This document shows, piece after piece, positions 1 through 9,271 of a stretch of 64,000 nucleotides of DNA. Source of the DNA: an uncultured Sphaerochaeta sp. (GTDB lineage: Bacteria; Spirochaetota; Spirochaetia; Sphaerochaetales; Sphaerochaetaceae). Below the pieces are notes generated by a model. That model was not told the origin of the DNA, ran no database searches, and worked only from the letters and a program-made list of their open reading frames with translations. Numbering within the stretch: the stretch's first letter is position 1; every line of letters starts with the position of its first letter. Made by a program: the position numbers and the translations under genes. The DNA lies in the NCBI RefSeq assembly GCF_963677075.1, contig NZ_OY781873.1, forward strand, positions 1,116,001-1,180,000. The letters run 5' to 3'.

Positions 1-1
1 A

Positions 2-1243
2 ATTCTTGTATCATCTAACAGGTTTTTCAAAAAGATTGGCTTATTGCTTGTATTGTACTCCGTTGCTCTTTTTCTTTTTTATCCTTTGATTGTCGATTCT
101 CCATATTCATTCCTTTATACAGGATCTCTCATCCTGATTATCGCATTCAGTTCATTTTCCCAATACTTTTTTGGTATATCGTATCAATTACTCTTGAATG
201 CAGACCAATTGGGGTTCGTTACATTCATAACCAATAGCCTCACTACTATTATCAACACGGTGATTGTAGTGATATTGATACGATTCAATCAATCAGTTCA
301 GATGGTTAAGTTGATATCAGCACTGATTTTCCTAAGTCGGCCTTTGGTGTATCAGTTTATAGTTCGTAGACGATATCATCCAGATCTCTCAATACAGCTA
401 GTATCAGAGCCAATCAAACAAAAATGGAACGGAATTGCTCAGCATCTTGCCTCGGTGATTCTGAACAGTACTGATATGATTGTCCTAACATTATTCAGTA
501 CTCTCAACACAGTTTCCGTATATTCTGTACATTTCATGGTTGTTAATAGTATAAAAAAAATTGTCCTCTCACTTACCTCAGGGGTAGGGGCTCTATTTGG
601 GAGTATGTTGTCAAATGGTGAAATAAAGAAGCTCAATCAAGTATATGATAAATTTGAATGGATGATTCATACATTTGTAGTATTGGTGTTTACTATTACT
701 GGAATTCTTATTACGCCATTCATTGCTGTGTATACTGCCGATATTACTGATGCAACGTACATTTACCCTTTATTCGCTGTATTACTAACCATGGCCCAAG
801 CACTGTATTGTTTGCGATTGCCTTATAATCAATTGGTTCTAGCTGCTGGACATTTTAAAGAGACGCAACGAAGTGCAATAATTGAGGCTTCGTTGAATAT
901 TATTATTTCCATCGTGCTGGTTCGGAGATTTGGATTGATTGGGGTAGCTATTGGTACGTTCATAGCCATGGCATATAGAACATTTTATTTGGTATGGTAC
1001 CTTTCACGAAACATAATTCGAAGATCATTGAAGCACTTTCTATTGCATTGTCTGGTTGATGCTTTGTCTTTGGGCCTAATGGTAGTTATCACCCAAGGGG
1101 TTTTCTTAATAGATCATACCTATTTTGATTGGATAGTCATGGCTCTTAAAGTCTCTGTGCTTTGTTTTGGAGTTACTCTGTTAATAAATCTTGTTTTCTA
1201 TCCCAAAATGGTTCTCTCAATAAAGCAAGGAATACGTCGTTGA
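2..1243 (+). CDS. Polysaccharide flippase (Wzx/MATE-like), 5' end cut by window
   Basis: An integral membrane protein of the polysaccharide exporter (MATE/Wzx) superfamily, expected to flip lipid-linked glycan units across the inner membrane. The reading frame is open from base 2 with no stop, so the true start lies outside the window; the TTG at 44 is an internal codon. About 414 codons remain. The visible part is almost entirely hydrophobic helices separated by short basic loops such as FIVRRRYHP and LSRNIIRRS, which is typical of this family (whole proteins are usually 420-500 residues). It opens a same-strand surface-polymer cluster, 103 bp upstream of the YidC-like fusion gene. The family call rests on topology and context more than on a diagnostic motif. 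Confidence 0.75.
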   Translation: MLVSSNRFFKKIGLLLVLYSVALFLFYPLIVDSPYSFLYTGSLILIIAFSSFSQYFFGISYQLLLNADQLGFVTFITNSLTTIINTVIVVILIRFNQSVQMVKLISALIFLSRPLVYQFIVRRRYHPDLSIQLVSEPIKQKWNGIAQHLASVILNSTDMIVLTLFSTLNTVSVYSVHFMVVNSIKKIVLSLTSGVGALFGSMLSNGEIKKLNQVYDKFEWMIHTFVVLVFTITGILITPFIAVYTADITDATYIYPLFAVLLTMAQALYCLRLPYNQLVLAAGHFKETQRSAIIEASLNIIISIVLVRRFGLIGVAIGTFIAMAYRTFYLVWYLSRNIIRRSLKHFLLHCLVDALSLGLMVVITQGVFLIDHTYFDWIVMALKVSVLCFGVTLLINLVFYPKMVLSIKQGIRR

Positions 1244-1346
1244 GGTCTCTATAGAGTCTTGCTGGTATCGCCAACAGCATGAGAATATGGTATGCTCATT
1301 CGATGTCTCGTGATAGACTGCTTAATCATGACCCAAGGGGATTGTT

Positions 1347-4076
1347 GTGGGATCAATAGTATATATTCTTCTAGTACAGCCGATTGAGTTATTAATCGAA
1401 TTGCTCTTTGTGTTCTTTTTTAAAGCTTTCGATAATCTTGGGTTTGCTATTGCTGGAATTAGTTTGTTTGTAGGCTTTTTAACGTTACCCCTTTACCATG
1501 TTGCTGATCGGTTGCAAAGAAAAGAACGCGATATGCGTATTGCTATGCAACCAGGTATACAGCGAATTAAAACTGCTTTCAAAGGTGATGAGCAGTACAT
1601 GATTCTCTCTACATTCTATCGCCAAAACCATTATCATCCAGCATATGCTTTGCGCAGTTCAGTAAGTCTCCTAATCCAGGTTCCTTTTTTTATCGCAGCC
1701 TATCAATTCCTTTCTCATCTGCCACAACTACAAGGAGAATCATTCTTGATTATCCGAGACTTGGGAAAGCCAGATGGATTGCTCTCAGTTGGTTCCTTAT
1801 CCATAAATGTATTACCCATCCTTATGACTTTGATCAATATAATTGCTGGTATCATCTATACGAAGGGGTTCCCCCTTCGAGATAAGCTTCAGTTGTATGG
1901 AATGGCCGGGCTTTTCTTGGTACTGCTATACAATTCTCCAGCTGGCTTAGTTTTTTACTGGACACTGAATAATGTCTTCTCATTAATCAAGAATATCTTC
2001 TATAAGATGAGGCAACCTTTAAAAGTGCTGTATATTCTTGCTGTTGTAGGAGCTATGGGAATGGTCAGTGCAATTCTCCTGTTCAAGTCAGGCTTCCCGA
2101 TGATTAAACGGCTGATTCTGCTTTTCGGGGTTGCATTTATTATCGCATTGCCACTCTTGGTAAAGGCTGTACAGTTTTTTCAGACTCGATATCTTGCAAG
2201 GTTTATGGATAAGAAAAAACAAGTCTTTCATATATTCATGCTCTCAATGGGGCTGATGTGGTTGGTTACTGCATTTGTTGTCCCGACCAATCTCATTGCA
2301 ACTTCTCCTATAGAATTTTCATTTACTGGTGTTGTACAGAATCCTTTGTTCTATGTTTATCAAACTGCAGTATTGTTATTTGGCTTGTTTGTTATCTGGC
2401 CAATTTTTATCTATGGCATGTCCAATAAGCAGATGCGCAGTTTGTTTGCATTTCTGTCCTTGGTATTCTCTTTTTCAGCGTTGGGAAACCTATTTGTGTT
2501 TACAGGATCATATGGGAATGTGAGTAAGGTTCTCTTGTTTGATGAACCAGCCCTTTTACGTGCTTCTCCAATACAAGCAATTGTTCCCTTCATTGTTACA
2601 ATAGCGGTTTTTATTGTTGTCACTTTTTTACTTAAAAGTAATAAGTCGCGTATGCTAACCAGCTTGCTGACAATTATGGTGATTGCTTCGGCCGCCAATG
2701 GGTTGTATACAATGGTAAGCATCCAGAAGACTTATACGATTCATGCAAAGAATGTTGAAGGGAATTCACTTTCTGAGATTCAAAGTGATCGTATGAAACC
2801 TGTAATCGAGCTTAACAAAGAAGGAAACAATGTTATTGTTCTTTTCTTGGATCGGGCAATTAGTTCGTATCTACCAATTATTTTTGACCAGTTCCCGGAG
2901 TTGGAAGAGCAGTATGAAGGATTTGTCTATTATCCAAATACTGTATCTCCCGGAAAGGTTACGTTAACAGGTTCTCCTCCAATTATGGGTGGGTATGAAT
3001 ATTTGCCTTCTGCAATTAATAAACGTAACAATGAAAAGCTGGTTGATAAGCATAATGAAGCCTCCCTCGTTATGCCGGTGTTGTTCTCCGAAGCAGGCTA
3101 TGATGTATCAGTTTTTGATCCTCCACTGGCGAATTACCAATGGGAGAATGATTTTTCCGCCTTTAAAACATATCCAGATATACATGTAGGTAGTTTGAAA
3201 GGAAGATATTCATCACAGTATAAGATGGAACATCCAGAGATTGATCTCTGGGGGCCTGAATATGAGAGCAATCTTATAACAAGGCGAATGCCAATGTTCT
3301 CGTTACTCCGTATTGCCTATCCCATATTGAGACAATTGTTCTACTACGAAGGGTCATACTTTCTTATGGATGAGAATACCCAGAATACCAATAGTTTTAT
3401 TGATTCATATTCTGTACTCCATTATTTGCCAAGGCTTACTACAGCTGAAACTGAAAGAGAGTCATTCATATTCATGGTTAATGATACAACGCATGAACCT
3501 ATTTTCTTGCAGGCTCCTGGCTATGAGCCGGTTGTTGATGTCACCGATATTAGTAATCCTCTTCAAGGCGATGAGTACTATGATGAGAAAGCTCAGATTC
3601 ACTATCATGCTAATGTAGCTGCACTTCGTAAAATTGGATCCTGGCTTGACCATCTTAGGGAAGAAGGTGTGTATGACAATACAAGAATTATTATCGTCTC
3701 TGATCATGGAAATACATTGGCGACACCTGCGTTTAAAGAATTTTCTGAGAATGGACTATTATTGGCATCCTATAATGCTTTATTGATTGTCAAGGATTTC
3801 GAAAGTACAGGGCCGATGCAAACAGATAATACCTTCATGACAACAGCTGACGTTCCATCATTGGCGCTTAAACAGATAAATGAATCAGCAATCAATCCTT
3901 TTACTGGAAATAATATATTTGGAGTTGTTGATAAGTCGTTGATTGATTGTTATTACTCTTCTCACGATCCTCAAGATAATCGCGGGAATACATTTGACTA
4001 TAATGCCCAATATAGTTTTTCCATCCATGATTCTATCTTCGATGAATCTAACTGGACACCTTTAGGACAGGAGTGA
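1347..4076 (+). CDS. YidC/Oxa1-like domain fused to alkaline-phosphatase-superfamily (sulfatase/LTA synthase-like) domain
   Basis: A 909-residue membrane protein with an unusual architecture. Residues 1-225 look like a YidC/Oxa1 insertase core: a first membrane segment, a charged loop with MQPGIQRIKTAFKGDEQ, the segment SSVSLLIQVPFFIAAY, and the closing SPAGLVFYWTLNNVFSLI. Residues 230-490 are further membrane helices. From about residue 494 a soluble alkaline-phosphatase-superfamily domain follows, with VIVLFLDR (about 495-503, metal Asp), the presumed nucleophile region VTLTGSPP (about 538), NDTTHEP, and IIIVSDHG (about 785, metal Asp/His). The C-terminal part resembles phosphoglycerol or phosphoethanolamine transferases more than secreted hydrolases. 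The start is GTG, seven bases after AAGGGG. The next gene overlaps or abuts it and encodes a TagB/F-like enzyme, so a role in adding phospho-groups to a surface polymer is inferred. Confidence 0.8.
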   Translation: MGSIVYILLVQPIELLIELLFVFFFKAFDNLGFAIAGISLFVGFLTLPLYHVADRLQRKERDMRIAMQPGIQRIKTAFKGDEQYMILSTFYRQNHYHPAYALRSSVSLLIQVPFFIAAYQFLSHLPQLQGESFLIIRDLGKPDGLLSVGSLSINVLPILMTLINIIAGIIYTKGFPLRDKLQLYGMAGLFLVLLYNSPAGLVFYWTLNNVFSLIKNIFYKMRQPLKVLYILAVVGAMGMVSAILLFKSGFPMIKRLILLFGVAFIIALPLLVKAVQFFQTRYLARFMDKKKQVFHIFMLSMGLMWLVTAFVVPTNLIATSPIEFSFTGVVQNPLFYVYQTAVLLFGLFVIWPIFIYGMSNKQMRSLFAFLSLVFSFSALGNLFVFTGSYGNVSKVLLFDEPALLRASPIQAIVPFIVTIAVFIVVTFLLKSNKSRMLTSLLTIMVIASAANGLYTMVSIQKTYTIHAKNVEGNSLSEIQSDRMKPVIELNKEGNNVIVLFLDRAISSYLPIIFDQFPELEEQYEGFVYYPNTVSPGKVTLTGSPPIMGGYEYLPSAINKRNNEKLVDKHNEASLVMPVLFSEAGYDVSVFDPPLANYQWENDFSAFKTYPDIHVGSLKGRYSSQYKMEHPEIDLWGPEYESNLITRRMPMFSLLRIAYPILRQLFYYEGSYFLMDENTQNTNSFIDSYSVLHYLPRLTTAETERESFIFMVNDTTHEPIFLQAPGYEPVVDVTDISNPLQGDEYYDEKAQIHYHANVAALRKIGSWLDHLREEGVYDNTRIIIVSDHGNTLATPAFKEFSENGLLLASYNALLIVKDFESTGPMQTDNTFMTTADVPSLALKQINESAINPFTGNNIFGVVDKSLIDCYYSSHDPQDNRGNTFDYNAQYSFSIHDSIFDESNWTPLGQE

Positions 4077-4081
4077 TTGTA

Positions 4082-5323
4082 ATGATACTTTGCTATATTG
4101 ATCCAGGAACAGGAAGCATGCTCTTCTCCATTGTCATAGGTTTGGTAACGATGCTCTATTTTCTTGGAAAGGCTGCAGTGATTAAACTCAAGTTTGTACT
4201 ATCTGGGGGGAAAGTAAGCACTAGTAAGCGTCGTTTTCCCCTTGTGATTTACTCAGAGGGGAAGCGGTACTATACAGTCTTTAAACCCGTTCTGACTGCA
4301 TTGGAGAGAAAATGCATTTCTACGGTGTTCTATACATCTTCAGAAGATGATCCAGTCTTTGGCGATACCTATAACCACATAACCACTGAATTCATTGGTG
4401 AAGGGAATAAAGCCTTTACTCGTTTGAATTTTCTAGAAGCAGATGTGTGTCTGATGACTACTCCTGGGCTTGATGTGTATCAGCTCAAACGATCTAGGGG
4501 AGTAAAGCATTACTCACATGTGCTCCATGCTGTTGATGATGCAACCAGTTACCGTCTATTTGGATTGGACTACTTTGATTCAGTCCTGCTTTCAGGAGAA
4601 TACCAGAAAGAACATATTCGTCTACTTGAACAAAAGAGGGGAATCAAGGAGAAGGAGTTGGTGGTAGTGGGGTGCCCTTATCTGGATATCTTACAAGAGA
4701 AAGCTTCATTACTGCCGATAAAGGACCAAGATGAGTTCACTGTTCTGGTGGCTCCCTCTTGGGGAAAAAGTGGAATTCTCAGCCGGTATGGGGCATCTCT
4801 TCTCGATCGATTAGTGGAAACTGGATTTCAGATTATTGTTAGGCCACATCCTCAGTCAAAGCAATCAGAAAAGCATGTACTGGACGAGCTGACGAATCGA
4901 TATGCTGACGCAAAGAACCTTTCATGGGATTACAGCACTGAGAATTTGCAAGCACTCTCAAGTTCTGATATCATGATTAGTGATTTTTCCGGAGTAATCT
5001 TTGACTATACCTTTTTGTTTAACCGACCATTCCTCTATGTGACTGGCGAGTATGATTCAATGCCTTATGATTCCTATGATATAGAAGAACAACCTTGGAA
5101 GTTCAGAGTTCTCCCTGAGATTGGAGTAGAACTCAAGAGGGAAGAATTCTCCAAAATCAAGGAAGTATTGCTTGAGGCTGTAAATAGTAGTGAACTTCAA
5201 GAAAACCGGAAGATAGCCAAACAGACTGCATGGCAGTACCAGGGAGAGAGTGGGGAACGGATAGCAACCTATCTTGCAAGTTTGATAGATATACCGAGCA
5301 CTGTAGCTGAGGAGATAACGTAA
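4082..5323 (+). CDS. CDP-glycerol glycerophosphotransferase-like protein (TagB/TagF family)
   Basis: A 413-residue protein resembling enzymes that transfer phospho-alcohols from CDP-activated donors to surface glycans. It begins with one hydrophobic segment that includes CYIDPGTGSMLFS, a signature often seen at the start of such proteins in polysaccharide clusters, then a catalytic part with VAPSWGKSGIL, IIVRPHPQS and the TagF-like stretch SDIMISDFSGVIFDYTFLFNRP. The reading frame could open at GTG 4073, overlapping the previous stop, but ATG 4082 has the better spacing from CAGGAG (4066-4071). The stop shares one base with the ATG of the next gene, so the cytidylyltransferase fusion is probably translated from the same mRNA and may make the CDP-linked donor. 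The transferred group is not shown by the sequence. Confidence 0.75.
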   Translation: MILCYIDPGTGSMLFSIVIGLVTMLYFLGKAAVIKLKFVLSGGKVSTSKRRFPLVIYSEGKRYYTVFKPVLTALERKCISTVFYTSSEDDPVFGDTYNHITTEFIGEGNKAFTRLNFLEADVCLMTTPGLDVYQLKRSRGVKHYSHVLHAVDDATSYRLFGLDYFDSVLLSGEYQKEHIRLLEQKRGIKEKELVVVGCPYLDILQEKASLLPIKDQDEFTVLVAPSWGKSGILSRYGASLLDRLVETGFQIIVRPHPQSKQSEKHVLDELTNRYADAKNLSWDYSTENLQALSSSDIMISDFSGVIFDYTFLFNRPFLYVTGEYDSMPYDSYDIEEQPWKFRVLPEIGVELKREEFSKIKEVLLEAVNSSELQENRKIAKQTAWQYQGESGERIATYLASLIDIPSTVAEEIT

Positions 5324-7134
5324 TGCAGGCAATTATATTGGCAGCAGGAATGGGAAAGCGGCTTAAAGAACTCACGAAGAACAATACAAAATGCATGGTT
5401 TCTGTAAACAATGAAACACTCATCGAACGTGTTCTACGTCAATTGGATGTTCTGGAACTTGACCGAATCATTCTTGTTGTTGGATACAAAGGGGAGATGC
5501 TCACCCAGTATGTACATACACTGCAAATAAAAACCCCGATTGTATTTGTTGCCAACACTATCTTTGATAAGACAAACAATATTTATTCACTCTATTTGGC
5601 AAAGGAGTATCTTGCAGAAGATGATACCTTGTTGCTTGAGTCTGACCTTATTATTGAAGATGGTGTGCTTGAAAAAATGCTCCAGCATCAGGAACCGAAC
5701 CTTGTACTTGTTGCAAAGTATGAAAGTTGGATGGATGGAACTGTCGTAACCTTGGATGATAAGCAACGAATTACCGGTTTCTTGGATAAGAAACAGTTTC
5801 GTTTTTGTGATGCCAGCACCTATTACAAGACGGTGAATATTTACCGGTTCAGCAAAGAGTTCTCCAATTCTCACTATATTCCTTTCTTGGAGGCATACAG
5901 CAAAGCGCTCGGCAATAATGAATATTATGAACAGGTCCTTAAGGTGATTGCCCTTTTGGATGAACCAAAGATCAAGGCAATGGTTCTTGATAAAGAACGC
6001 TGGTATGAGATTGATGATATCCAGGATTTGGACATTGCTCAGTGCTTGTTTGAGCCGGATGCAAAGAGGCGATTTGAGAAAATAAATTCCCGCTATGGTG
6101 GGTTTTGGAGATTCCCCAATTTATTGGACTTCTGTTATTTGGTAAATCCTTACTTTCCTCCAGCAAAATTGGTTGATGAGATGAAGGTGAGTTTTGATAT
6201 CCTTTTACGCCAATACCCAAGCGGGCAAAACGTAAATAATTTACTTGCAGCAAACTATTATGGGTTACATCCTGAAAATGTACTTGTTGGAAATGGAGCT
6301 GCTGAACTGATCAAGGCCTTGATTGAGAAAACAAAAGGGCGAATAGGAATGTTGAGCCCTTCCTTCGATGAATATCGTAATCGAGCAAAGGAAGATCAAC
6401 TCTCCATATTCCCCATTACTTCTCAAGATTTTTCTTATACTGCTAAAGATATTATCAAATTCTATGAGCATACAGAGCTAGAAATGCTTCTGTTGATAAA
6501 TCCTGATAATCCATCAGGGAACTACATTCCTGTAACTGATGTACTTGCAATGATAGAGTGGGCAGAAAAGCGGAACATCCTTGTGGTCGTTGATGAATCG
6601 TTCAGCGATTTTGCTGATGTTTCAGAGCCTACGTCCCTGTTGGACCAAGAGATACTAGATACCCATCGGAATCTTATTGTTATCAAGAGTATTTCTAAAT
6701 CATTTGGGGTTCCTGGGGTTCGGTTAGGTGTATTGGCAACAGCGAAAGAGGATGTGCTTTCCGATATTGCAAGTAAACTTTCCATTTGGAACATCAACTC
6801 ATTTGGGGAATTCTTTTTGCAGATTTGGAATAAATACCGCAGAGACTATGAGATTGCACTTGATGCTATAAAAACCGAACGCAATCGTTTTGAACAGGCA
6901 TTGCAACAAATCAAGTTCCTCGAAGTTTTTCACTCAGAAGCAAATTATATCATGTGCGAAGTTAAAGCCCCATTGCAGTCGTATAACCTGGCAGTTGATC
7001 TATTGGAGAAATATGGCATGTTGATTAAGGATCTTTCAAATAAGAAGGGTATTGCTCCAAGACAATGCATACGTATAGCGGTACGGAATAGAGAAGATAA
7101 CGATAGATTGATTACAGCGCTGCTTTCTATTTAG
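5323..7134 (+). CDS. Bifunctional nucleotidyltransferase-aminotransferase (PntC-AEPT / LicC-like fusion)
   Basis: A 603-residue two-domain enzyme. Residues 1-235 are a sugar-phosphate/choline-phosphate-type nucleotidyltransferase: the signature AAGMGKRLKELTKNNTKCMV at 7-26, then LLLESDLIIED near 105-115. Residues 245-603 are a fold-type I PLP aminotransferase, with NPDNPSGNY, VVVDESFSDF, and SISKSFGVPGVRLG, in which the Schiff-base lysine is about K459. The same domain order is known for Treponema denticola PntC-AEPT, which makes CMP-activated 2-aminoethylphosphonate, and the N-terminal half also resembles LicC cytidylyltransferases. The PLP half might instead be a phosphoserine- or phosphothreonine-type decarboxylase. 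No phosphoenolpyruvate mutase or phosphonopyruvate decarboxylase is in the window, so the substrate is open. ATG follows GAGGAG by about eight bases. Confidence 0.8.
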   Translation: MQAIILAAGMGKRLKELTKNNTKCMVSVNNETLIERVLRQLDVLELDRIILVVGYKGEMLTQYVHTLQIKTPIVFVANTIFDKTNNIYSLYLAKEYLAEDDTLLLESDLIIEDGVLEKMLQHQEPNLVLVAKYESWMDGTVVTLDDKQRITGFLDKKQFRFCDASTYYKTVNIYRFSKEFSNSHYIPFLEAYSKALGNNEYYEQVLKVIALLDEPKIKAMVLDKERWYEIDDIQDLDIAQCLFEPDAKRRFEKINSRYGGFWRFPNLLDFCYLVNPYFPPAKLVDEMKVSFDILLRQYPSGQNVNNLLAANYYGLHPENVLVGNGAAELIKALIEKTKGRIGMLSPSFDEYRNRAKEDQLSIFPITSQDFSYTAKDIIKFYEHTELEMLLLINPDNPSGNYIPVTDVLAMIEWAEKRNILVVVDESFSDFADVSEPTSLLDQEILDTHRNLIVIKSISKSFGVPGVRLGVLATAKEDVLSDIASKLSIWNINSFGEFFLQIWNKYRRDYEIALDAIKTERNRFEQALQQIKFLEVFHSEANYIMCEVKAPLQSYNLAVDLLEKYGMLIKDLSNKKGIAPRQCIRIAVRNREDNDRLITALLSI

Positions 7135-7196
7135 AAACAACCATTTCTGGACTACCTATCCATCTCATGGTACCGTCATAGGGTGAGGTAGCTGAA

Positions 7197-7488
7197 ATGG
7201 AAACAGTAAGGAAATCCCGTGGTTCTTTTACCATACTAGGGGAAGCAGGTTGCGAAGAGCTTTCCCTCTCTCTAGCAGAGAAGTGGGGTGCTGATGTCAT
7301 TCGCGATTGTGATGGGACCAAGCTCTCTCCACGGTTGCTGGAAGCGGGGATGGATGTGTATTCCACTATCTGCATCATTCGTGAACATAACGAGTTTGCC
7401 TCAGCCAACCCACAGTTCCAACAGCAGGTATTCCTAGAGAGTGAGCGAGTAATAGCCACTTCCAAGACAGCGGAAATTCCGCTATTAA
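7197..7488 (+). pseudogene. GH112 1,3-beta-galactosyl-N-acetylhexosamine phosphorylase, 5' fragment (interrupted by IS)
   Basis: This is the first 97 codons of a GH112 phosphorylase, starting ATG at 7197 eight bases after GTGAGG, with an in-frame stop at 7179 ruling out an earlier start. The peptide (GSFTILGEAGCEELSLSLAEKWGADVIRDCDGT) matches the known N-terminus of galacto-N-biose/lacto-N-biose phosphorylases, cytoplasmic enzymes that split Gal-beta-1,3-HexNAc with phosphate. At 7489 an insertion sequence interrupts it, and the frame then runs 7 codons into IS sequence to a stop at 7509-7511. The rest of the gene resumes at 9273 in the same frame once 1791 bp (IS plus one target copy, exactly 597 codons) are removed. 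The intact protein would have had about 716 residues, the usual GH112 length. Confidence 0.85.
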
Positions 7489-7489
7489 C
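7481..7489. repeat. Target-site duplication, left copy
   Basis: GCTATTAAC here is repeated exactly at 9272-9280, on the other side of the insertion sequence. The outer bases can be assigned to the duplication or to the IS ends, so the true duplication is 7 to 9 bp. Confidence 0.85.
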
Positions 7490-7563
7490 CCAAATTCCCG
7501 CTAAATTATAACTATAATACCAATATTTCTTTGGAATATTAGAAGATATATCATGCCAAGACA

Positions 7564-7592
7564 TTGACTTTTGCTCAAAACATAGCTACAAT
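7564..7592 (+). promoter_or_regulatory. Transposase promoter
   Basis: TTGACT (7564-7569), a 17-bp spacer, and TACAAT (7587-7592) form a near-consensus sigma-70 type promoter inside the IS. The -10 box ends seven bases before the transposase ATG at 7600, so the transcript would start at or next to the start codon. This also shows that the TTG at 7564, the first possible start in the frame, is a -35 box rather than a start codon. Confidence 0.7.
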
Positions 7593-7599
7593 AAAAGCT

Positions 7600-9249
7600 A
7601 TGAAAAAAGCAGGGAACACAGCCAAGATTGTTGAGGTTTTCAACAAGAATGCAGGTGTCACATACGTCTATGAGGATACCGCCTACTGGGATAGTGAGAA
7701 GAAACAAGGGCGGCACCGCCGCAAGTGTATCGGCAAGAGGGGACCTGAGGGCGAGATCATCTACAACGAGTATTACCTTTCCCGTCAGGAAGCATCCCGG
7801 GTCCAGGAACATCCGCTTCCTGTTGTTTCCAGGACGACGCTCCTTGGCCAGGATCTCATCCTTGACCCCATCATTGCCCGTACTGGGCTGGGGAAGGTTC
7901 TCACCAAGGTGCTGGGACCACAGGATGCTGCGTATGTCCTGGGACTTGCAAAATACTCGGTGTGCACCGGGAAGCCTCTCAGTTATGCAGAGTCCTGGCT
8001 TGATGAGAGAGGCTTTGACGGGTCCCAGCTTTGCTCCCAGAGAATAACAGAACTGCTGAGGAGGCTCGACAAGGATGCCCAGAACACCTTTTTCTCTTCG
8101 TGGATAGAGCAGAACAGGGAGAAGAAGAACCTGCTGTTCGATATCAGCAGCATCTCCAGCCATGCGAAGGACAACCCGTATGTCGAGTGGGGCTACAACC
8201 GTGACAAGGAGAAGAAGCCCCAGATCAATATAGGCCTGCTCAGCTCGTATGCCACCCATCTCCCCCTATGGTTCTCAGAGCTGCCGGGAAGCATGAATGA
8301 CTCGATTGTCCTGCAGCAGGTGCTCGAGCAGCTGAAGAAGCTGGAGGTCCCCTCCTCGGTGATCATAGGGGACAGGGCATTCTGCTCTGTCGACAACATC
8401 GCACAACTTACTGACCACGGCCACAAGTTCCTCATCCCTGTTCCCTCAAACGTCACATGGGCACGGGAACTCATCGAGAAGCACCGCCATGCGATCCAGC
8501 GGCCTAGCACCCTCATCCCGACCGATGACAAGGATGCCATCATCTATGGCCTGAAGACCATCAGGAAGACCGAACAAGGAAGGATGTGGGCCCACATATA
8601 CTTCGATGCAGCGAGAAAGGAGCGGGACGTCGCCCGTCTCATGAGAAAGCTGCAGCAATGCATGGTTGAGCTTGAATTGCAGCAACCCATCAAGAACAAC
8701 CAGTCGTACTACGACCGGTACTTCGAGGTGAAAGAGACCCCGAAAAGGGGAAGGAAGGTGCTTCTCAAGGATGAAGAGGTCCAGTCGTTCATCGACGGGC
8801 AGAGTGGGTACTGGGTCCTGTACACCAATGCCGAGAAGGATCCAGCTGAAGCATTGTATGCATACCGGCAGAGAAATGACATCGAACTGCTGTTCGACGA
8901 CATGAAGAACATCATCGACTGCAACAGACTGAGAGTCCACACCGAGCAGGTGATGAAAGGCAGGCTTTTCATCAATTTCGTTACACTGATCATCCTGACC
9001 GCCCTGAAGGAACGAATCAAGCAGATCCCTGCGAAACAGCGGAAATACTGGAACCACCGTGAGATCCTGGACAAGGTGAATACTTACTCGAAGATTCACT
9101 ACCGGGGGAAATACAAGGATGTGTATACCATCCCCACGAAGGCTCAGCGGCTCATCTTCGATCTATTCAGTGTTGAGTATCCATGGAAAGGCAAGCTGAT
9201 GAATGTAGGGGATGAAGATCCGTTCGAGACTGATTCTCCGCTCTCATAG
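7600..9249 (+). CDS. DDE transposase, IS4 family (IS1634-like)
   Basis: A 549-residue transposase that moves the surrounding element. The three acidic residues are recognisable: LLFDISS (first Asp), IIGDRAFCS (second Asp), and the IS4-family signature Y-(2)-R-(3)-E-(6)-K in YRQRNDIELLFDDMK. No frameshift or stop disturbs it. The codons are more GC-rich than those of the host cluster, consistent with recent arrival. ATG 7600 is chosen because a strong promoter lies immediately upstream; there is no Shine-Dalgarno sequence, suggesting leaderless translation. Long antisense reading frames across it are shadows. Confidence 0.9.
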   Translation: MKKAGNTAKIVEVFNKNAGVTYVYEDTAYWDSEKKQGRHRRKCIGKRGPEGEIIYNEYYLSRQEASRVQEHPLPVVSRTTLLGQDLILDPIIARTGLGKVLTKVLGPQDAAYVLGLAKYSVCTGKPLSYAESWLDERGFDGSQLCSQRITELLRRLDKDAQNTFFSSWIEQNREKKNLLFDISSISSHAKDNPYVEWGYNRDKEKKPQINIGLLSSYATHLPLWFSELPGSMNDSIVLQQVLEQLKKLEVPSSVIIGDRAFCSVDNIAQLTDHGHKFLIPVPSNVTWARELIEKHRHAIQRPSTLIPTDDKDAIIYGLKTIRKTEQGRMWAHIYFDAARKERDVARLMRKLQQCMVELELQQPIKNNQSYYDRYFEVKETPKRGRKVLLKDEEVQSFIDGQSGYWVLYTNAEKDPAEALYAYRQRNDIELLFDDMKNIIDCNRLRVHTEQVMKGRLFINFVTLIILTALKERIKQIPAKQRKYWNHREILDKVNTYSKIHYRGKYKDVYTIPTKAQRLIFDLFSVEYPWKGKLMNVGDEDPFETDSPLS

Positions 9250-9271
9250 TTACAAAACTTCGGGAATTTGG

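Noticed and set aside
7564..7599. TTG 7564 as start of the transposase
   Set aside because: These bases form the -35 box and spacer of a near-consensus promoter; ATG 7600 is the credible start.
8446..9099. Long antisense reading frame (217 codons) across the transposase
   Set aside because: It is a shadow of the GC-rich transposase gene; the sense frame carries the full DDE motif set.
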